The position numbers and the translations under genes were made by a program. The notes under the pieces are model-generated. The model was not told the DNA's origin. It worked only from the letters and a program-made list of their open reading frames with translations, and searched no databases. From Zetaproteobacteria bacterium (GTDB lineage Bacteria > Pseudomonadota > Alphaproteobacteria > Micavibrionales > Micavibrionaceae): DNA of 31,558 nt. The stretch is from assembly GCA_002747015.1 (NCBI GenBank), contig NVXI01000016.1, positions 1 through 31,558 of the forward strand, written 5' to 3'. The first letter of the stretch is position 1. Every line of letters begins with the position of its first letter. This document shows, piece after piece, positions 17,223 through 25,825 of the stretch.

Positions 17223-17326
17223 AGACGTTTTATCAAACGCCTTCCCATAGCCACTCCAAGTAGCTCAATTAATTTATATACAAGATGCGCAATTAAATAA
17301 GTCAGTATAGTGACAAACAATATCAT
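17219..17326 (-). pseudogene. Possible relic of an acyltransferase-3 C-terminus
   Basis: A 35-codon minus-strand frame lies directly behind the wecF-like gene and overlaps the end of the Wzy-like gene. It reads as one hydrophobic helix (MILFVTILTYLIAHLVYKLI) followed by a glycine-containing basic tail ending GRRLIKRL. That helix-plus-basic-tail pattern resembles the last membrane helix and tail of OafA/acyltransferase-3 proteins. No other part of such a gene is present in the 140-base gap. It could equally be a small membrane protein or a chance frame; the ATG has no clear binding site. Confidence 0.3.
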
Positions 17327-17364
17327 AAAACTACACCGCACATATACAGATAGAGAAAATAATT

Positions 17365-18399
17365 CTAATATTTGTACAAGTTATTCATTTGCTTAAGAGC
17401 ATTTTCTTTAGAAAAATACTCCCTAATTAATATGGCATTATTCTTTGCAATTACAGGATCCATGGGATCAAGAGAAAAACTTTCAACATCATAGACTTCA
17501 ACCCCTAAATCAGAAAAGAAATCCCACGATGTTATATCATTGCGCATAAATACTTTCTTACCAGAGCCCAATACAGTTATCGCATTACCTAGACCTTGTT
17601 GGCGTTTATGGCCAAATACACAAATATCAACGGTACTTAATATCTCTAGATAATCGTTCAAAGGCATATAATCCATAATAGGTACAAATTTATCGCCAAA
17701 TATAGTACTTCCCTTTTGGATAACACTATCTAAATACCCTGCCCCACCATCATCATGATAAGAAAGTGGACAAATAATTCGAATATTTTCGTTTTTAAAT
17801 GGCGCCAATTTATCCAAAGCATATTCATGTTCATTGGACATAGATGCAGAATTTCCTAATAAAATAGTCTTTGTACTACCTAAATCCTCTTTGGGTTCTA
17901 AATCAAAGAAGTCAACATTCCCTCCGTACAACACGCATTCGATAAAGGGCGCCTTTGTTCCAAAAGTCTTAACCGCCAGCTCATAATCTCCTTTTACAAA
18001 GCAGACTATTCCGCCAAAACCTTTAATAATACATCGAAAAAAACGCCATTTAAGCAATGATTTCAAGCCGCCACTTGGAGAAATGTTATTATACAAATCC
18101 CCACCCCAAATTACCCAATAAGCCCTTCCCAAAAGCCAAGGCTGCAGAAAAAAAATAATAAAATGTCGCGCAAAAGAATGTACAATAATTTTATCAGCAG
18201 AGTTAAGCTCCCTAATAATGGATAATATCTGCTTCAACTGGCTGCCCACATGCATAGTATCTTTTCCAGCTTCATACGGGAAATTTTCATGATCACCAAA
18301 TGTCATGAACATATGTTCATCATCAACAAAATTCTCTCTCACAAATTCGATTAGAGGCGGGGTAAACTTTTCTTGTACACATAAGTGAAGAATTTTCAT
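17365..18399 (-). CDS. WecF-like 4-acetamido-4,6-dideoxyhexose transferase (GT56 family)
   Basis: 344 residues from the ATG at 18399, chosen because AAGGAAAA stands right before it; a TTG at 18420 would add seven residues. E. coli WecF moves Fuc4NAc from its dTDP donor onto a lipid-linked disaccharide during enterobacterial common antigen synthesis. Family-like segments are visible: VIWGGDLYN (about 98-106), ILLGNSASMSNEHEYAL (about 180-196), LNDYLEIL and HKRQQGLGNA (about 265-275). It is the last gene of the rmlB-rmlA-vioA-like-acyltransferase run, 43 bases after the acyltransferase, which fits transfer of the N-acylated 4-amino sugar those genes make. The acceptor and exact sugar may differ from E. 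coli, since no other common-antigen genes are present. Enzyme is cytoplasmic, probably membrane-associated. Confidence 0.8.
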   Translation of the reverse strand: MKILHLCVQEKFTPPLIEFVRENFVDDEHMFMTFGDHENFPYEAGKDTMHVGSQLKQILSIIRELNSADKIIVHSFARHFIIFFLQPWLLGRAYWVIWGGDLYNNISPSGGLKSLLKWRFFRCIIKGFGGIVCFVKGDYELAVKTFGTKAPFIECVLYGGNVDFFDLEPKEDLGSTKTILLGNSASMSNEHEYALDKLAPFKNENIRIICPLSYHDDGGAGYLDSVIQKGSTIFGDKFVPIMDYMPLNDYLEILSTVDICVFGHKRQQGLGNAITVLGSGKKVFMRNDITSWDFFSDLGVEVYDVESFSLDPMDPVIAKNNAILIREYFSKENALKQMNNLYKY

Positions 18400-18442
18400 A
18401 TTTTTCCTTAAACATGCCAATGGAATGAATAATTATATAGCG

Positions 18443-19009
18443 TCAATTGTTCGCGTTTAAAAATCTTTTTTCTATATCCAAAAGATTCTTTTTTCTATTT
18501 CTTATGCTCTTTGCAGGCACGCCTGCATATACAACAAAAGCATCACAATCTTTACTCACAAGACTAAGAGCCCCAACGGCAGCGCCATCATTAATAGTCA
18601 CATTAGGCAAAATAATACTACCACTACCAATTATGACATGGCGGCCAAAATGAACATCGCCATGAACTACATTAGTATATTCACAAGGAACAGTTGGGTT
18701 AGTCAGAAAAGCACCAGAGTAATCATCATTGCTGGAATAAATAGACACACGCGAAGACACATTACAAAAATCACTAAGTGTCACTTTACCTGCACCCATT
18801 ATGGATGAAAACACGGCAATATGAACATAATTACCAATTTCAATACCACCCTCACCAGCTGATAGAACACAAAAATCATCAATTCTGATATTACTTCCTA
18901 TAGATATTTGGGCACAATTATAAAAAGATGCTTTATCCGATATTTGAACATTATCGCCGAGAGATTTAAATTCCATTTCCTTCAACTGATCGATAGATAA
19001 AAAAGCCAT
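18443..19009 (-). CDS. Hexapeptide-repeat (left-handed beta-helix) sugar acyltransferase
   Basis: 188 residues. Repeats of the [LIV]GxxxxI type run from about residue 25 to 165 (VQISDKASF, ISIGSNIRIDDF, IEIGNYVHI), with a loop near 90-115 and the GRHVIIGSGSIILPNVTINDGAAVGA stretch split over about 122-147, ending in YAGVPAKSIR (about 161-170). Such trimeric enzymes move acetyl or another acyl group from CoA to a sugar hydroxyl or amine. The start codon follows the vioA-like stop directly (TAG then ATG) with AGGAG 8 bases upstream, so the two are translated together. The natural substrate is therefore the 4-amino group made by that aminotransferase (compare VioB), though O-acylation cannot be excluded. 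It lacks the N-terminal nucleotide-binding domain of PglD-type enzymes. Confidence 0.85.
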   Translation of the reverse strand: MAFLSIDQLKEMEFKSLGDNVQISDKASFYNCAQISIGSNIRIDDFCVLSAGEGGIEIGNYVHIAVFSSIMGAGKVTLSDFCNVSSRVSIYSSNDDYSGAFLTNPTVPCEYTNVVHGDVHFGRHVIIGSGSIILPNVTINDGAAVGALSLVSKDCDAFVVYAGVPAKSIRNRKKNLLDIEKRFLNANN

Positions 19010-20122
19010 CTATTTATCTCCTCTCAAAACATTAATAATCCGCATAAAATCTTCCTTGGTAAGATCCGGAAATATTGGCAAACAGAGAACCTTATCGGCC
19101 ATTTCTGTCGCGACAGGTACGTTATCAGGTGTTGCAGTCTTAATATCCTTATAAGGCTCAAACGACGTTATTAATGGATAAAAATAGCGTCGCGTGAATA
19201 TATTTTTGCTCTTTAATTTGGCATATAACTCATCACGCGTTAATGGATATTCTGCACCGATCAGTACCGGGAAATAAGCATAATTTTTAGTCTTTGAAAT
19301 CTGACAAGATAAGTAATTTATACCATCAATCTCATCAATTTCTTTTTGATAATCTTCGGCTATAACTTTGCGTTTTGCCAATAGTTGGTCAATATATTTA
19401 AGTTGTAACAAGCCAAACGCCGCATTAAATTCATCCATCTTGCCATTAAGGCCAACGACACCCACGGTTTCCTCGCTCGTGATTCCAAAGTTTTTGAAGC
19501 TATCTATGCTTTTCTTGATATCCTCATCATGACAGATGATCGCGCCACCTTCTAAGGTATTAAATATCTTGGTTGCATGAAAGCTGAGGATAGACATGTC
19601 ACCTGCATTTAAAATGCTGCCATCCTTGATCTCAACACCAAACGCATGCGCCGCGTCATAAATCACCTTCAGTCCATGCTTATCTGCAATGGCCTGTATA
19701 GCCTTCGTATCACATGGATTGCCATAGCAATGCACTGCCAATATCGCCGATGTATTAGATGTAATCGCTGCCTCGATTTTAGCTGGATCGAGATTAAGGT
19801 TTTCAGGATCTATATCAACAAAAACAGGCGTTAAATTATTCCAGAGGAGGGCGTGAGACGTCGCAACAAAAGAGAACGGCGTTGTAATAACCTCACCGGT
19901 TAAACTAGCAATTTTCAAAGCGGCAATGAGAGCCATTGTGCCATTATTAAATAACGCAAGCTCTCGTACTTTCAAATACTTACAAAGAGCCACCTCTAAC
20001 TCATTGTGAAAAGGCCCACAATTCGTTAGCCATTTATTCTTCCATATTGTCTCAAGATACGGCGTCAGCTCCTCAATTGGAGGCAAGCTTGGCTGCGTTA
20101 CGAATATTGGTTTATCTGTCAC
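19010..20122 (-). CDS. vioA: dTDP-4-amino-4,6-dideoxyhexose aminotransferase (DegT/DnrJ/EryC1, VioA-like)
   Basis: 370 residues, full length. PLP-dependent sugar aminotransferase: Schiff-base lysine K185 in SFHATK, the PLP-ring aspartate D156 in IYDAAHA, the phosphate-binding NNGTMA segment (59-64) and the GKMDEFNAA motif near 228. It should convert dTDP-4-keto-6-deoxyglucose, the RmlB product, to a 4-amino-4,6-dideoxyhexose using glutamate. The wording (VTQPSLPP at the start, [20 protein letters not shown]) reminds me of VioA (dTDP-Qui4N) more than WecE (dTDP-Fuc4N), but this is from memory, and C4 stereochemistry cannot be read from sequence. The start is a GTG overlapping the rmlA stop (GTGA), with AAGGGAAG upstream. 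Confidence 0.82.
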   Translation of the reverse strand: MTDKPIFVTQPSLPPIEELTPYLETIWKNKWLTNCGPFHNELEVALCKYLKVRELALFNNGTMALIAALKIASLTGEVITTPFSFVATSHALLWNNLTPVFVDIDPENLNLDPAKIEAAITSNTSAILAVHCYGNPCDTKAIQAIADKHGLKVIYDAAHAFGVEIKDGSILNAGDMSILSFHATKIFNTLEGGAIICHDEDIKKSIDSFKNFGITSEETVGVVGLNGKMDEFNAAFGLLQLKYIDQLLAKRKVIAEDYQKEIDEIDGINYLSCQISKTKNYAYFPVLIGAEYPLTRDELYAKLKSKNIFTRRYFYPLITSFEPYKDIKTATPDNVPVATEMADKVLCLPIFPDLTKEDFMRIINVLRGDK

Positions 20123-20997
20123 TTGGCTTCCCTTGCTATATCAAGGATATACTGCCCATAGCTATTCTTACTCATAGAATGACCTGCCTCTTCCAATGCT
20201 TCTATACTCATCCAACCATTGTTAAATGCAATTTCTTCAAGACATGCAATTTGAAACCCCTGACGTTTTTCAATAGTTTGAATGAACGATCCAGCATCCA
20301 TTAGGCTCTCATATGTCCCGGTATCAAGCCAAGCAAAGCCACGCCCTAACAACTCAACCTTAAGATCGCCTCTTTCCAAATAGGCTTGATTAACACTTGT
20401 GATTTCAAGTTCACCGCGCGCAGACGGTTTAATACTCTTTGCTATCTCAACCACTGTATTATCGTAAAAATATAAACCAGTGACAGCATAATCAGATAAA
20501 GGATTTTCTGGTTTTTCCTCAATAGAAACCGCGTTCATATCATCATCGAACTCCACCACGCCAAAGCGCTCTGGATCCCTCACTTGATAGCCAAACACCG
20601 TTGCGCCGGATTTACAGGAAATTGCCTCATGTAATTTCGGCGAGAAGTTTGCACCATAGAAAATATTATCTCCAAGGATCAAACACACATTGTCATCACC
20701 GATAAACTCTTCTCCTAAAATAAATGCCTGCGCCAATCCATCGGGGCTCGGTTGAATTTTGTAGCTGATGGACATTCCAAACTGACTACCATCGCCAAGC
20801 AATCGTTTAAAACCATTATTGTCTTCCGGTGTTGTGATAATTAAAACCTCACGAATACCGGCAAGCATCAGGACAGACAGAGGGTAATAAATCATCGGCT
20901 TGTTATAAAGCGGAAGAAGTTGCTTAGAAATCCCTTTAGTAATGGGATGTAAGCGAGAGCCACTCCCCCCTGCTAGAATAATACCTTTAATACCCAT
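20119..20997 (-). CDS. rmlA: Glucose-1-phosphate thymidylyltransferase
   Basis: 292 residues from the ATG at 20997, chosen for the AAAGGG 8 bases upstream; the GTG at 21048 lies inside rmlB and would add 17 unrelated residues. Makes dTDP-glucose from dTTP and glucose 1-phosphate. The nucleotide-binding loop LAGGSGSRL (about 8-16), the [12 protein letters not shown] segment, [12 protein letters not shown], the LGDNIFYG motif (about 105-112) and the FAWLDTGT motif (about 220) are all present, so it should be active. It is 16 bases behind rmlB and overlaps the aminotransferase gene by 4 bases. With rmlB it supplies dTDP-4-keto-6-deoxyglucose. rmlC and rmlD are missing, so rhamnose is not the product here. 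Confidence 0.96.
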   Translation of the reverse strand: MGIKGIILAGGSGSRLHPITKGISKQLLPLYNKPMIYYPLSVLMLAGIREVLIITTPEDNNGFKRLLGDGSQFGMSISYKIQPSPDGLAQAFILGEEFIGDDNVCLILGDNIFYGANFSPKLHEAISCKSGATVFGYQVRDPERFGVVEFDDDMNAVSIEEKPENPLSDYAVTGLYFYDNTVVEIAKSIKPSARGELEITSVNQAYLERGDLKVELLGRGFAWLDTGTYESLMDAGSFIQTIEKRQGFQIACLEEIAFNNGWMSIEALEEAGHSMSKNSYGQYILDIAREAK

Positions 20998-21013
20998 ATC
21001 AAAAACCCTTTTC

Positions 21014-22084
21014 CTATAAACCCTTACGATCCAAATGGTATTCACCACTAAGAATACGTTGCCACCATTCTCTATTACCTAAATACCATTCTACTGTTTT
21101 ACGCAAACCCGTTTCAAAGCTCTCTACAGGCTCCCACCCGAGATCATTCTTAATTTTAGCGGCATCAATTGCATAACGCTCATCATGCCCAGGGCGATCT
21201 TTTACGAAAGTAATTAAATCATGATATTTTTCAAAACCCTCCTTCTTATTATCGACGGCAAGCTCCTCTAATAAATCACAGATTAACATCACCACATCAA
21301 TATTCTTATATTCATTATTACCCCCGATATTATACGTCTCCCCGACCTTTCCATCAGACAGAACAAGGCAGAGTGCACGCGCATGATCTTCCACATACAG
21401 CCAATCACGAATATTAGAGCCATCGCCATAGACAGGTAGAGGTTTGCCATCAAGCGCATTTAAAATCATATGCGGAATGAGTTTCTCAGGAAAATGATAT
21501 GGGCCATAATTATTAGAACAATTGGTAACCAACACAGGCAAGCCATATGTTCGTCCCCATGCACGTACCAAATGATCCGATCCTGCCTTACTCGCAGAAT
21601 ATGGAGAGCTGGGCGCATAGGGTGTTTCTTCGGTAAAGAAACTATCGATTTCCGTCAGGTCACCGTAAACTTCATCAGTAGAGATATGATGAAATCTAAA
21701 GGCTGTCTTACGACTATCCTCCAAATTCATCCAATACTCTCTAGAAACATCCAAAAGGTTATAGGTGCCAACAATATTAGTTTGAATAAAGGCGGAAGGA
21801 TCCTCAATTGAACGATCAACATGGGACTCTGCGGCTAAATGCATAATAGCATCAGGCTGATATTTTTCAAAGATACTGGATAATGCATTTCTATCGCAAA
21901 TATCTGTTCTTTCGAAAGTATAGCGTTCACTATCAGAGACATCATTTAAAGATTCCAGATTACCCGCATAGGTTAACTTATCAACATTAATGACGGTATT
22001 TTTAGTATTTTCGATGAGATGGCGAACCACTGCAGACCCAATAAATCCTGCGCCCCCAGTTATTAATATTGTTTTACTCGTCAC
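21014..22084 (-). CDS. rmlB: dTDP-glucose 4,6-dehydratase
   Basis: 356 residues. Extended short-chain dehydrogenase fold with the NAD-binding GGAGFIGS (10-17), the catalytic TDE of STDEVYG (136-138) and the YxxxK pair Y162/K166 in YSASK. It converts dTDP-glucose to dTDP-4-keto-6-deoxyglucose. Start is the GTG at 22084, supported by GAGGG about 8 bases upstream and by family alignment ([12 protein letters not shown] close to the N-terminus). First gene of a five-gene run rmlB-rmlA-vioA-like-acyltransferase-wecF-like; a -10-like TATAAT inside a palindrome lies about 90 bases upstream. Confidence 0.97.
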   Translation of the reverse strand: MTSKTILITGGAGFIGSAVVRHLIENTKNTVINVDKLTYAGNLESLNDVSDSERYTFERTDICDRNALSSIFEKYQPDAIMHLAAESHVDRSIEDPSAFIQTNIVGTYNLLDVSREYWMNLEDSRKTAFRFHHISTDEVYGDLTEIDSFFTEETPYAPSSPYSASKAGSDHLVRAWGRTYGLPVLVTNCSNNYGPYHFPEKLIPHMILNALDGKPLPVYGDGSNIRDWLYVEDHARALCLVLSDGKVGETYNIGGNNEYKNIDVVMLICDLLEELAVDNKKEGFEKYHDLITFVKDRPGHDERYAIDAAKIKNDLGWEPVESFETGLRKTVEWYLGNREWWQRILSGEYHLDRKGL

Positions 22085-22166
22085 AGTACCACCCTCTTCC
22101 TAAACGACATATAAAGCTACGTGTTAATTACTTCTTTTACATGCTGAGCGCAAGAATAAACAATAC

Positions 22167-22179
22167 CCTATATTATAGG
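22167..22179. promoter_or_regulatory. 13-bp palindrome containing a -10-like TATAAT upstream of rmlB
   Basis: CCTATA-T-TATAGG is a perfect palindrome. On the minus strand it contains TATAAT (22172-22177), an ideal -10 element about 90 bases before the rmlB start. A matching -35 is poor (TTTTTA at 17-base spacing). A promoter overlapped by a repressor site would look like this, but the evidence is positional only. Confidence 0.35.
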
Positions 22180-22215
22180 CTATCAACCATCAGGTAAAAA
22201 ATTCTGCGGATCAAA

Positions 22216-22890
22216 TCACTCAACATACCCCACTTCACGATGGAAATACTTAAAATTAGCATCAAGCTTCTTTACCGCTTGCGCTGGAACACCAGAATAA
22301 AGAGTATGAGACTGCGAAAACGCTTTGTGCAAAGTAGAATTCGCCCCTAAAATAGAGCAATCAGGCAAAACAGCCCCTTTTGTTATCACAGAGCAAGCAG
22401 AAACCATAGAATAGTCACCGATTTTAATCTTATTCAATTCCTGCCTATTGTCTTCAAGGTTAATACCGTGCGTAAAAAAAACACTCCCTAGCCCTGCAAT
22501 GGTAGCATATTTCCCTATACTGATTGTATTGTTACAATCAAAGAAATGTTTTTTTACAATAGCACTATGCTCCCCCATAATAAGTGCTGGATAACGATCT
22601 TTTTCATTCTTAAAATGCATTCTAGATAGAGACGGTACAGCAGTAATACTATTCATATTGCCTATTGAGGCAACCTCACCCAACTCTAATAATTCAAGAT
22701 TTTTAATAATATTCAGATGTCTTATTCTGGCCCCCGCACCCATTTTAATTTTACGAACACATATGTAAGACATGCCAATTTTTGCTGTTTTATGAATATC
22801 GCACCCTAAAAATTTATTATATATGTAAATTTTTATTGGACTTGGCAGAAAGACCAATAACAGACAAAGCAATTTTCTATATAATTCCAT
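22216..22890 (-). CDS. Hexapeptide-repeat acyltransferase with hydrophobic N-terminus
   Basis: 224 residues. A hydrophobic N-terminal stretch (about 7-28, LLCLLLVFLPSPIKIYIYNK) precedes left-handed beta-helix repeats with irregular turns (IHKTAKIGM, IKMGAGARI, LLELGEVASIGN, ISIGKYATI, IKIGDYSMVSACSVITKGAVL) and the family's closing YSGVPAQAVKK. Such enzymes acylate sugar units in exopolysaccharide loci, using acyl-CoA or sometimes acyl-ACP. GAAGG 7 bases before the ATG supports the start. It directly follows the AMP-ligase/ACP fusion and the acyltransferase-3 gene, so it may use the acyl group loaded on that carrier protein; this is inference. Substrate position and acyl group cannot be told. 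Confidence 0.82.
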   Translation of the reverse strand: MELYRKLLCLLLVFLPSPIKIYIYNKFLGCDIHKTAKIGMSYICVRKIKMGAGARIRHLNIIKNLELLELGEVASIGNMNSITAVPSLSRMHFKNEKDRYPALIMGEHSAIVKKHFFDCNNTISIGKYATIAGLGSVFFTHGINLEDNRQELNKIKIGDYSMVSACSVITKGAVLPDCSILGANSTLHKAFSQSHTLYSGVPAQAVKKLDANFKYFHREVGYVE

Positions 22891-22972
22891 TAGGCACCTT
22901 CACTTCGAGATAAATTCTACACATTGACAAGTACCAAATTTACTGTCCTCCCTCAAGAATAATATGCCCCAA

Positions 22973-24625
22973 CTACCCAAACTTCACCCTACTAAAGATT
23001 ACATCCAACGCCCTAATTGATTCATCCGCCCAATCAATTGGAAGGTCCGCACCTAATACATTTTCCAGCTCAATTGACAATGACACAAATGAGAGTGAAT
23101 CAGCCGCCAAATCATTGAAAGTATCGTCTACAGAAATTTTAGATGATGCCAATATCGTTTGATATAATGCCAATATAGTTTCCCACTCTTGCTCCTTCAG
23201 CGCCAAAATATCAACGAGTTCATCAAGGACACGACGTAGCAAAGAAGGCTTTCCAGAGCTTATATTTTCTGGCTCCACCAATATTGCTTTGTAATCATAT
23301 TTACCGCTGGGTAGTAAGGGGATATCTTCATAGAAACGCACAGAAAACATAGTTTCAGGAAGATCGTATTTCTGAGATAATTTCTGCACAAGATCAAGGA
23401 CATCACACTCCTCTGATTGCTTTAGAGCAATAATGATACACTTATCATCTCCGGTGACTGCGCTATGAGCATACATGGTTTTTATATAGCTCTGCACGTC
23501 ATCCAGATTGACGCGTATCCCAAAAGGTTTCACAAACCTACTTGTCCGACCAACGATATAGTAAAAATCAAACGGCATACGGCATGCTATATCGCCTGTT
23601 AATAAATATTCCGGTGTTTCATCCGACGCTAATTCTTCTGAGCTGGTGGCATATCCCATCATCACATTCGGCCCCGCATAGACCAGCTCCCCTGCTTCAT
23701 CTTCCGCAGTAATTCTACTTCCCTGCTCATCAATTAAAAACAATTTCCCACCGGGAATGGCTTTGCCAATAGAACCGGGGAACTGCAGAACAAAATCAGG
23801 CGGCAGATAGGATATTCTGGGTGCGGCCTCAGTTTGTCCGTACATGACAAAAAACTGAACATTATGCGTACCTAATTGTTCTGCAAATTGCTTAACAAGG
23901 CTAGCCTCTAATTTTCCGCCTGCCTGCGTTACATATCTTAGGCTAGGGTGTTTCTCAATTGCAAAATTATTATGCAACAGCATTTCAAAGGTATAAGGCA
24001 CGCCAGCAAAGCTTGTTGCTCCATACTGATCCAAGACCTTCCAAAAACCATCATCCATAACCGTATGAGATGTCAGGATAACCGACGCTCCAGCTTGTAA
24101 ATGCGAATTTAATATTGAAATTCCGTAAGAGTAATGTAGCTTTAAATGGGATAGCGCCCGATCTTGATTATCCAGCTCCAGATATTCACAAATGGCCTCT
24201 GCATTCGACTGAATATTCTTTTGTGATAATTTGACAAATTTAGGCGAGCCCGTTGATCCAGACGTAGATAGCAATAAAGCCAAGTCCTCATGCAAGTCCA
24301 GCGACTTATCATTACAATGTTGAATCGCGCCATCTGCACCAATCAAAATATTGGGCTTATAAAGCTGAATAAGAGATTGTGTTTTATTTCTATCTAGGCT
24401 TTCCAGTAGATAAACAACATGTTGCCCCCTCAAGCATGACAGGTAATCCACGACAGTTTTCAAAGAATTCCGCGCCTCTATGAAAACCAATTTTCTTTGA
24501 TCTCCCAATTGCTCGGTACGTTCACGTACAAGATTTTCCAATTCCTGATAAGTAACCGACACATTAGTTACTTCATCATGAACTGCGATATTATCTGAAT
24601 GATTTTCTAAATTATTGAAAAACAT
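22973..24625 (-). CDS. AMP-forming acyl/amino-acid ligase fused to an acyl-carrier-protein domain
   Basis: 550 residues. An ANL-superfamily adenylation domain (about 1-455) carries the P-loop STSGSTGSPK (120-129), the MYGQTEA motif (261-267), LTGDIA (342-347), the hinge region around GRTSRFVKPFGIRV (359-372) and the catalytic lysine in SGKYDY (442). A carrier domain follows (about 465-550) with the phosphopantetheine site DSLSF, S510. It should adenylate a carboxylic acid and load it on its own carrier arm, like a one-module adenylation-thiolation protein; there is no condensation or thioesterase domain. AAAGGG before the ATG supports the start. It sits between an acyltransferase-3 gene (25 bases upstream) and a hexapeptide acyltransferase gene. 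The logic parallels DltA plus DltC feeding a membrane acyltransferase. The activated substrate is unknown. Confidence 0.88.
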   Translation of the reverse strand: MFFNNLENHSDNIAVHDEVTNVSVTYQELENLVRERTEQLGDQRKLVFIEARNSLKTVVDYLSCLRGQHVVYLLESLDRNKTQSLIQLYKPNILIGADGAIQHCNDKSLDLHEDLALLLSTSGSTGSPKFVKLSQKNIQSNAEAICEYLELDNQDRALSHLKLHYSYGISILNSHLQAGASVILTSHTVMDDGFWKVLDQYGATSFAGVPYTFEMLLHNNFAIEKHPSLRYVTQAGGKLEASLVKQFAEQLGTHNVQFFVMYGQTEAAPRISYLPPDFVLQFPGSIGKAIPGGKLFLIDEQGSRITAEDEAGELVYAGPNVMMGYATSSEELASDETPEYLLTGDIACRMPFDFYYIVGRTSRFVKPFGIRVNLDDVQSYIKTMYAHSAVTGDDKCIIIALKQSEECDVLDLVQKLSQKYDLPETMFSVRFYEDIPLLPSGKYDYKAILVEPENISSGKPSLLRRVLDELVDILALKEQEWETILALYQTILASSKISVDDTFNDLAADSLSFVSLSIELENVLGADLPIDWADESIRALDVIFSRVKFG

Positions 24626-24650
24626 AAAATCCCTTTACTCAACCTAGAAC

Positions 24651-25643
24651 CTAAGCCCCTAATAACATTCTGGTTTTATCTTTCAAAATCAGCTTAGCAA
24701 CAATATAGCTTAATAAAGACATTACTACAGTAAAGATAAAAATGACTGTTACAGCCAAAGATTCATGAGCTTGTATGTCATAATATTTCATAAATACTCT
24801 AGAAAAACCTGTGAAATATCCATGAATAAAAAACAAAAAGAAACTCAAACGAGCGCATAAATCGAGCCATACAACCTTATGGCTTATGGTTTGTTTGCAG
24901 AATGCTAAAAGCAACACTGCCAACAACAATTTCACAACAAGGTCAACAGATGAACTAATATCAATCGTGGCATAAAGCAAGGAGACTACGGCCACATACC
25001 CGCCAAGCAACCAGCCACTGTATCTTGTTATAGACTCATATAACCACGTCTTCTTAGCCAACAACATCCCAAATACATAGGCAGGAAGGAAAAACGTAAA
25101 TGATTGCAATACGTTATCATTATATTGCGGACGTCCAAAATATATAGCCGAACACAAGCTCAGAAAAAAGACAACAGACAGCCAACCATTGTTTTGAATA
25201 TGGATAAATAATGGGCTCAACACATAAAATAGAATAATCATCGGCACAAACCATAAAGGTCCAAGATGTGCACCCGTTATCATTAAATAAGCATATTGCC
25301 CAACAGGCCCTAAGCCACTATAAAACCAATCCATATCAATCCAATAATGATATGTTTTTATTTTAAGGAGATAAAGCAGAATGGCTGGTACAGAAATAAC
25401 AATATATGGGATAATTACGGCTTTAAATTTATTATTTAAGAATGAAGAATAACAGTAGCCCCCCGATAAAACAGAAAAAAAGTACCCCGCAATGGCAATA
25501 AACAGGACCGTGCAATTATCCAAATGAAAATCAAGAATTTTAACGACAAACGAATTTTCTACAGGAACGGATGAAATCGCATGTGCCAAGATCACCATTA
25601 AAATGGCAATTCCCCGAAAATTATTTAAAAATTGTAAACTCAC
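24651..25643 (-). CDS. Membrane acyltransferase of the acyltransferase-3 (OafA/NodX) family
   Basis: 330 residues with about ten membrane segments. The N-terminus (FLNNFRGIAILMVILAHAIS) has the family's Arg-Gly near position 10 and the helix-1 His at 21; the LWFVPMIILFYVLSPLF segment near 128-144 is also family-like. There is no SGNH esterase domain, so this is the short form. Members move acyl groups across the membrane to sugars. The GTG start at 25643 has AAAGGG about 5 bases upstream. It lies directly in front of the ligase/carrier fusion, suggesting that it takes the acyl group from that carrier or works in the same decoration pathway. A 182-base gap with a candidate promoter separates it from the glycosyltransferase gene upstream. 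Confidence 0.88.
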   Translation of the reverse strand: MSLQFLNNFRGIAILMVILAHAISSVPVENSFVVKILDFHLDNCTVLFIAIAGYFFSVLSGGYCYSSFLNNKFKAVIIPYIVISVPAILLYLLKIKTYHYWIDMDWFYSGLGPVGQYAYLMITGAHLGPLWFVPMIILFYVLSPLFIHIQNNGWLSVVFFLSLCSAIYFGRPQYNDNVLQSFTFFLPAYVFGMLLAKKTWLYESITRYSGWLLGGYVAVVSLLYATIDISSSVDLVVKLLLAVLLLAFCKQTISHKVVWLDLCARLSFFLFFIHGYFTGFSRVFMKYYDIQAHESLAVTVIFIFTVVMSLLSYIVAKLILKDKTRMLLGA

Positions 25644-25688
25644 AATACCCTTTTCTATCTTTTAAACTACCATTTTGGATATACTTAG

Positions 25689-25728
25689 AACCGTATTCAA
25701 CAACTTATTTATGCCCTTATATACGGTT
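25689..25728. repeat. 8-bp inverted repeat overlapping the candidate promoter of the acylation genes
   Basis: AACCGTAT (25689-25696) and ATACGGTT (25721-25728), 24 bases apart. The right arm overlaps the -10 candidate at 25718-25723. It could be a two-site operator or, in RNA, a loose hairpin in the leader; no T-run follows. Confidence 0.45.
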
Positions 25729-25746
25729 ACTCTGCATTCGATACAA
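25718..25746 (-). promoter_or_regulatory. Candidate sigma-70-type promoter for the acyltransferase/ligase genes
   Basis: Read on the minus strand: TTGTAT (25741-25746), 17-base spacer, TATATA (25718-25723), about 75 bases before the acyltransferase-3 start. It lies in the largest gap of the second minus-strand run and would let the three acylation genes be expressed apart from wzx and the glycosyltransferases. Confidence 0.38.
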
Positions 25747-25825
25747 ATCGCAATTACACATGCCCCTTCTTAAATCACTAAAACATTTGATGCTACAGTT
25801 TTCACCATGTGGAGCAACAGTGCTT

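Noticed and set aside
17222..17243. Hairpin AAGACGTTT-TATC-AAACGCCTT just after the Wzy-like gene as a terminator
   Set aside because: The stem has an A-C mismatch and is followed by C-rich sequence, not a T-run; kept only as a weak possibility.
20998..21048. Longer start for rmlA (GTG at 21048)
   Set aside because: It would overlap rmlB and add 17 residues absent from the family; the ATG at 20997 has a good ribosome site.
25760..25775. Short Cys-containing frame (MCNCDLYRM) in the gap before the acyltransferase-3 gene
   Set aside because: Only 14 codons, poor ribosome-site spacing and no recognisable feature.
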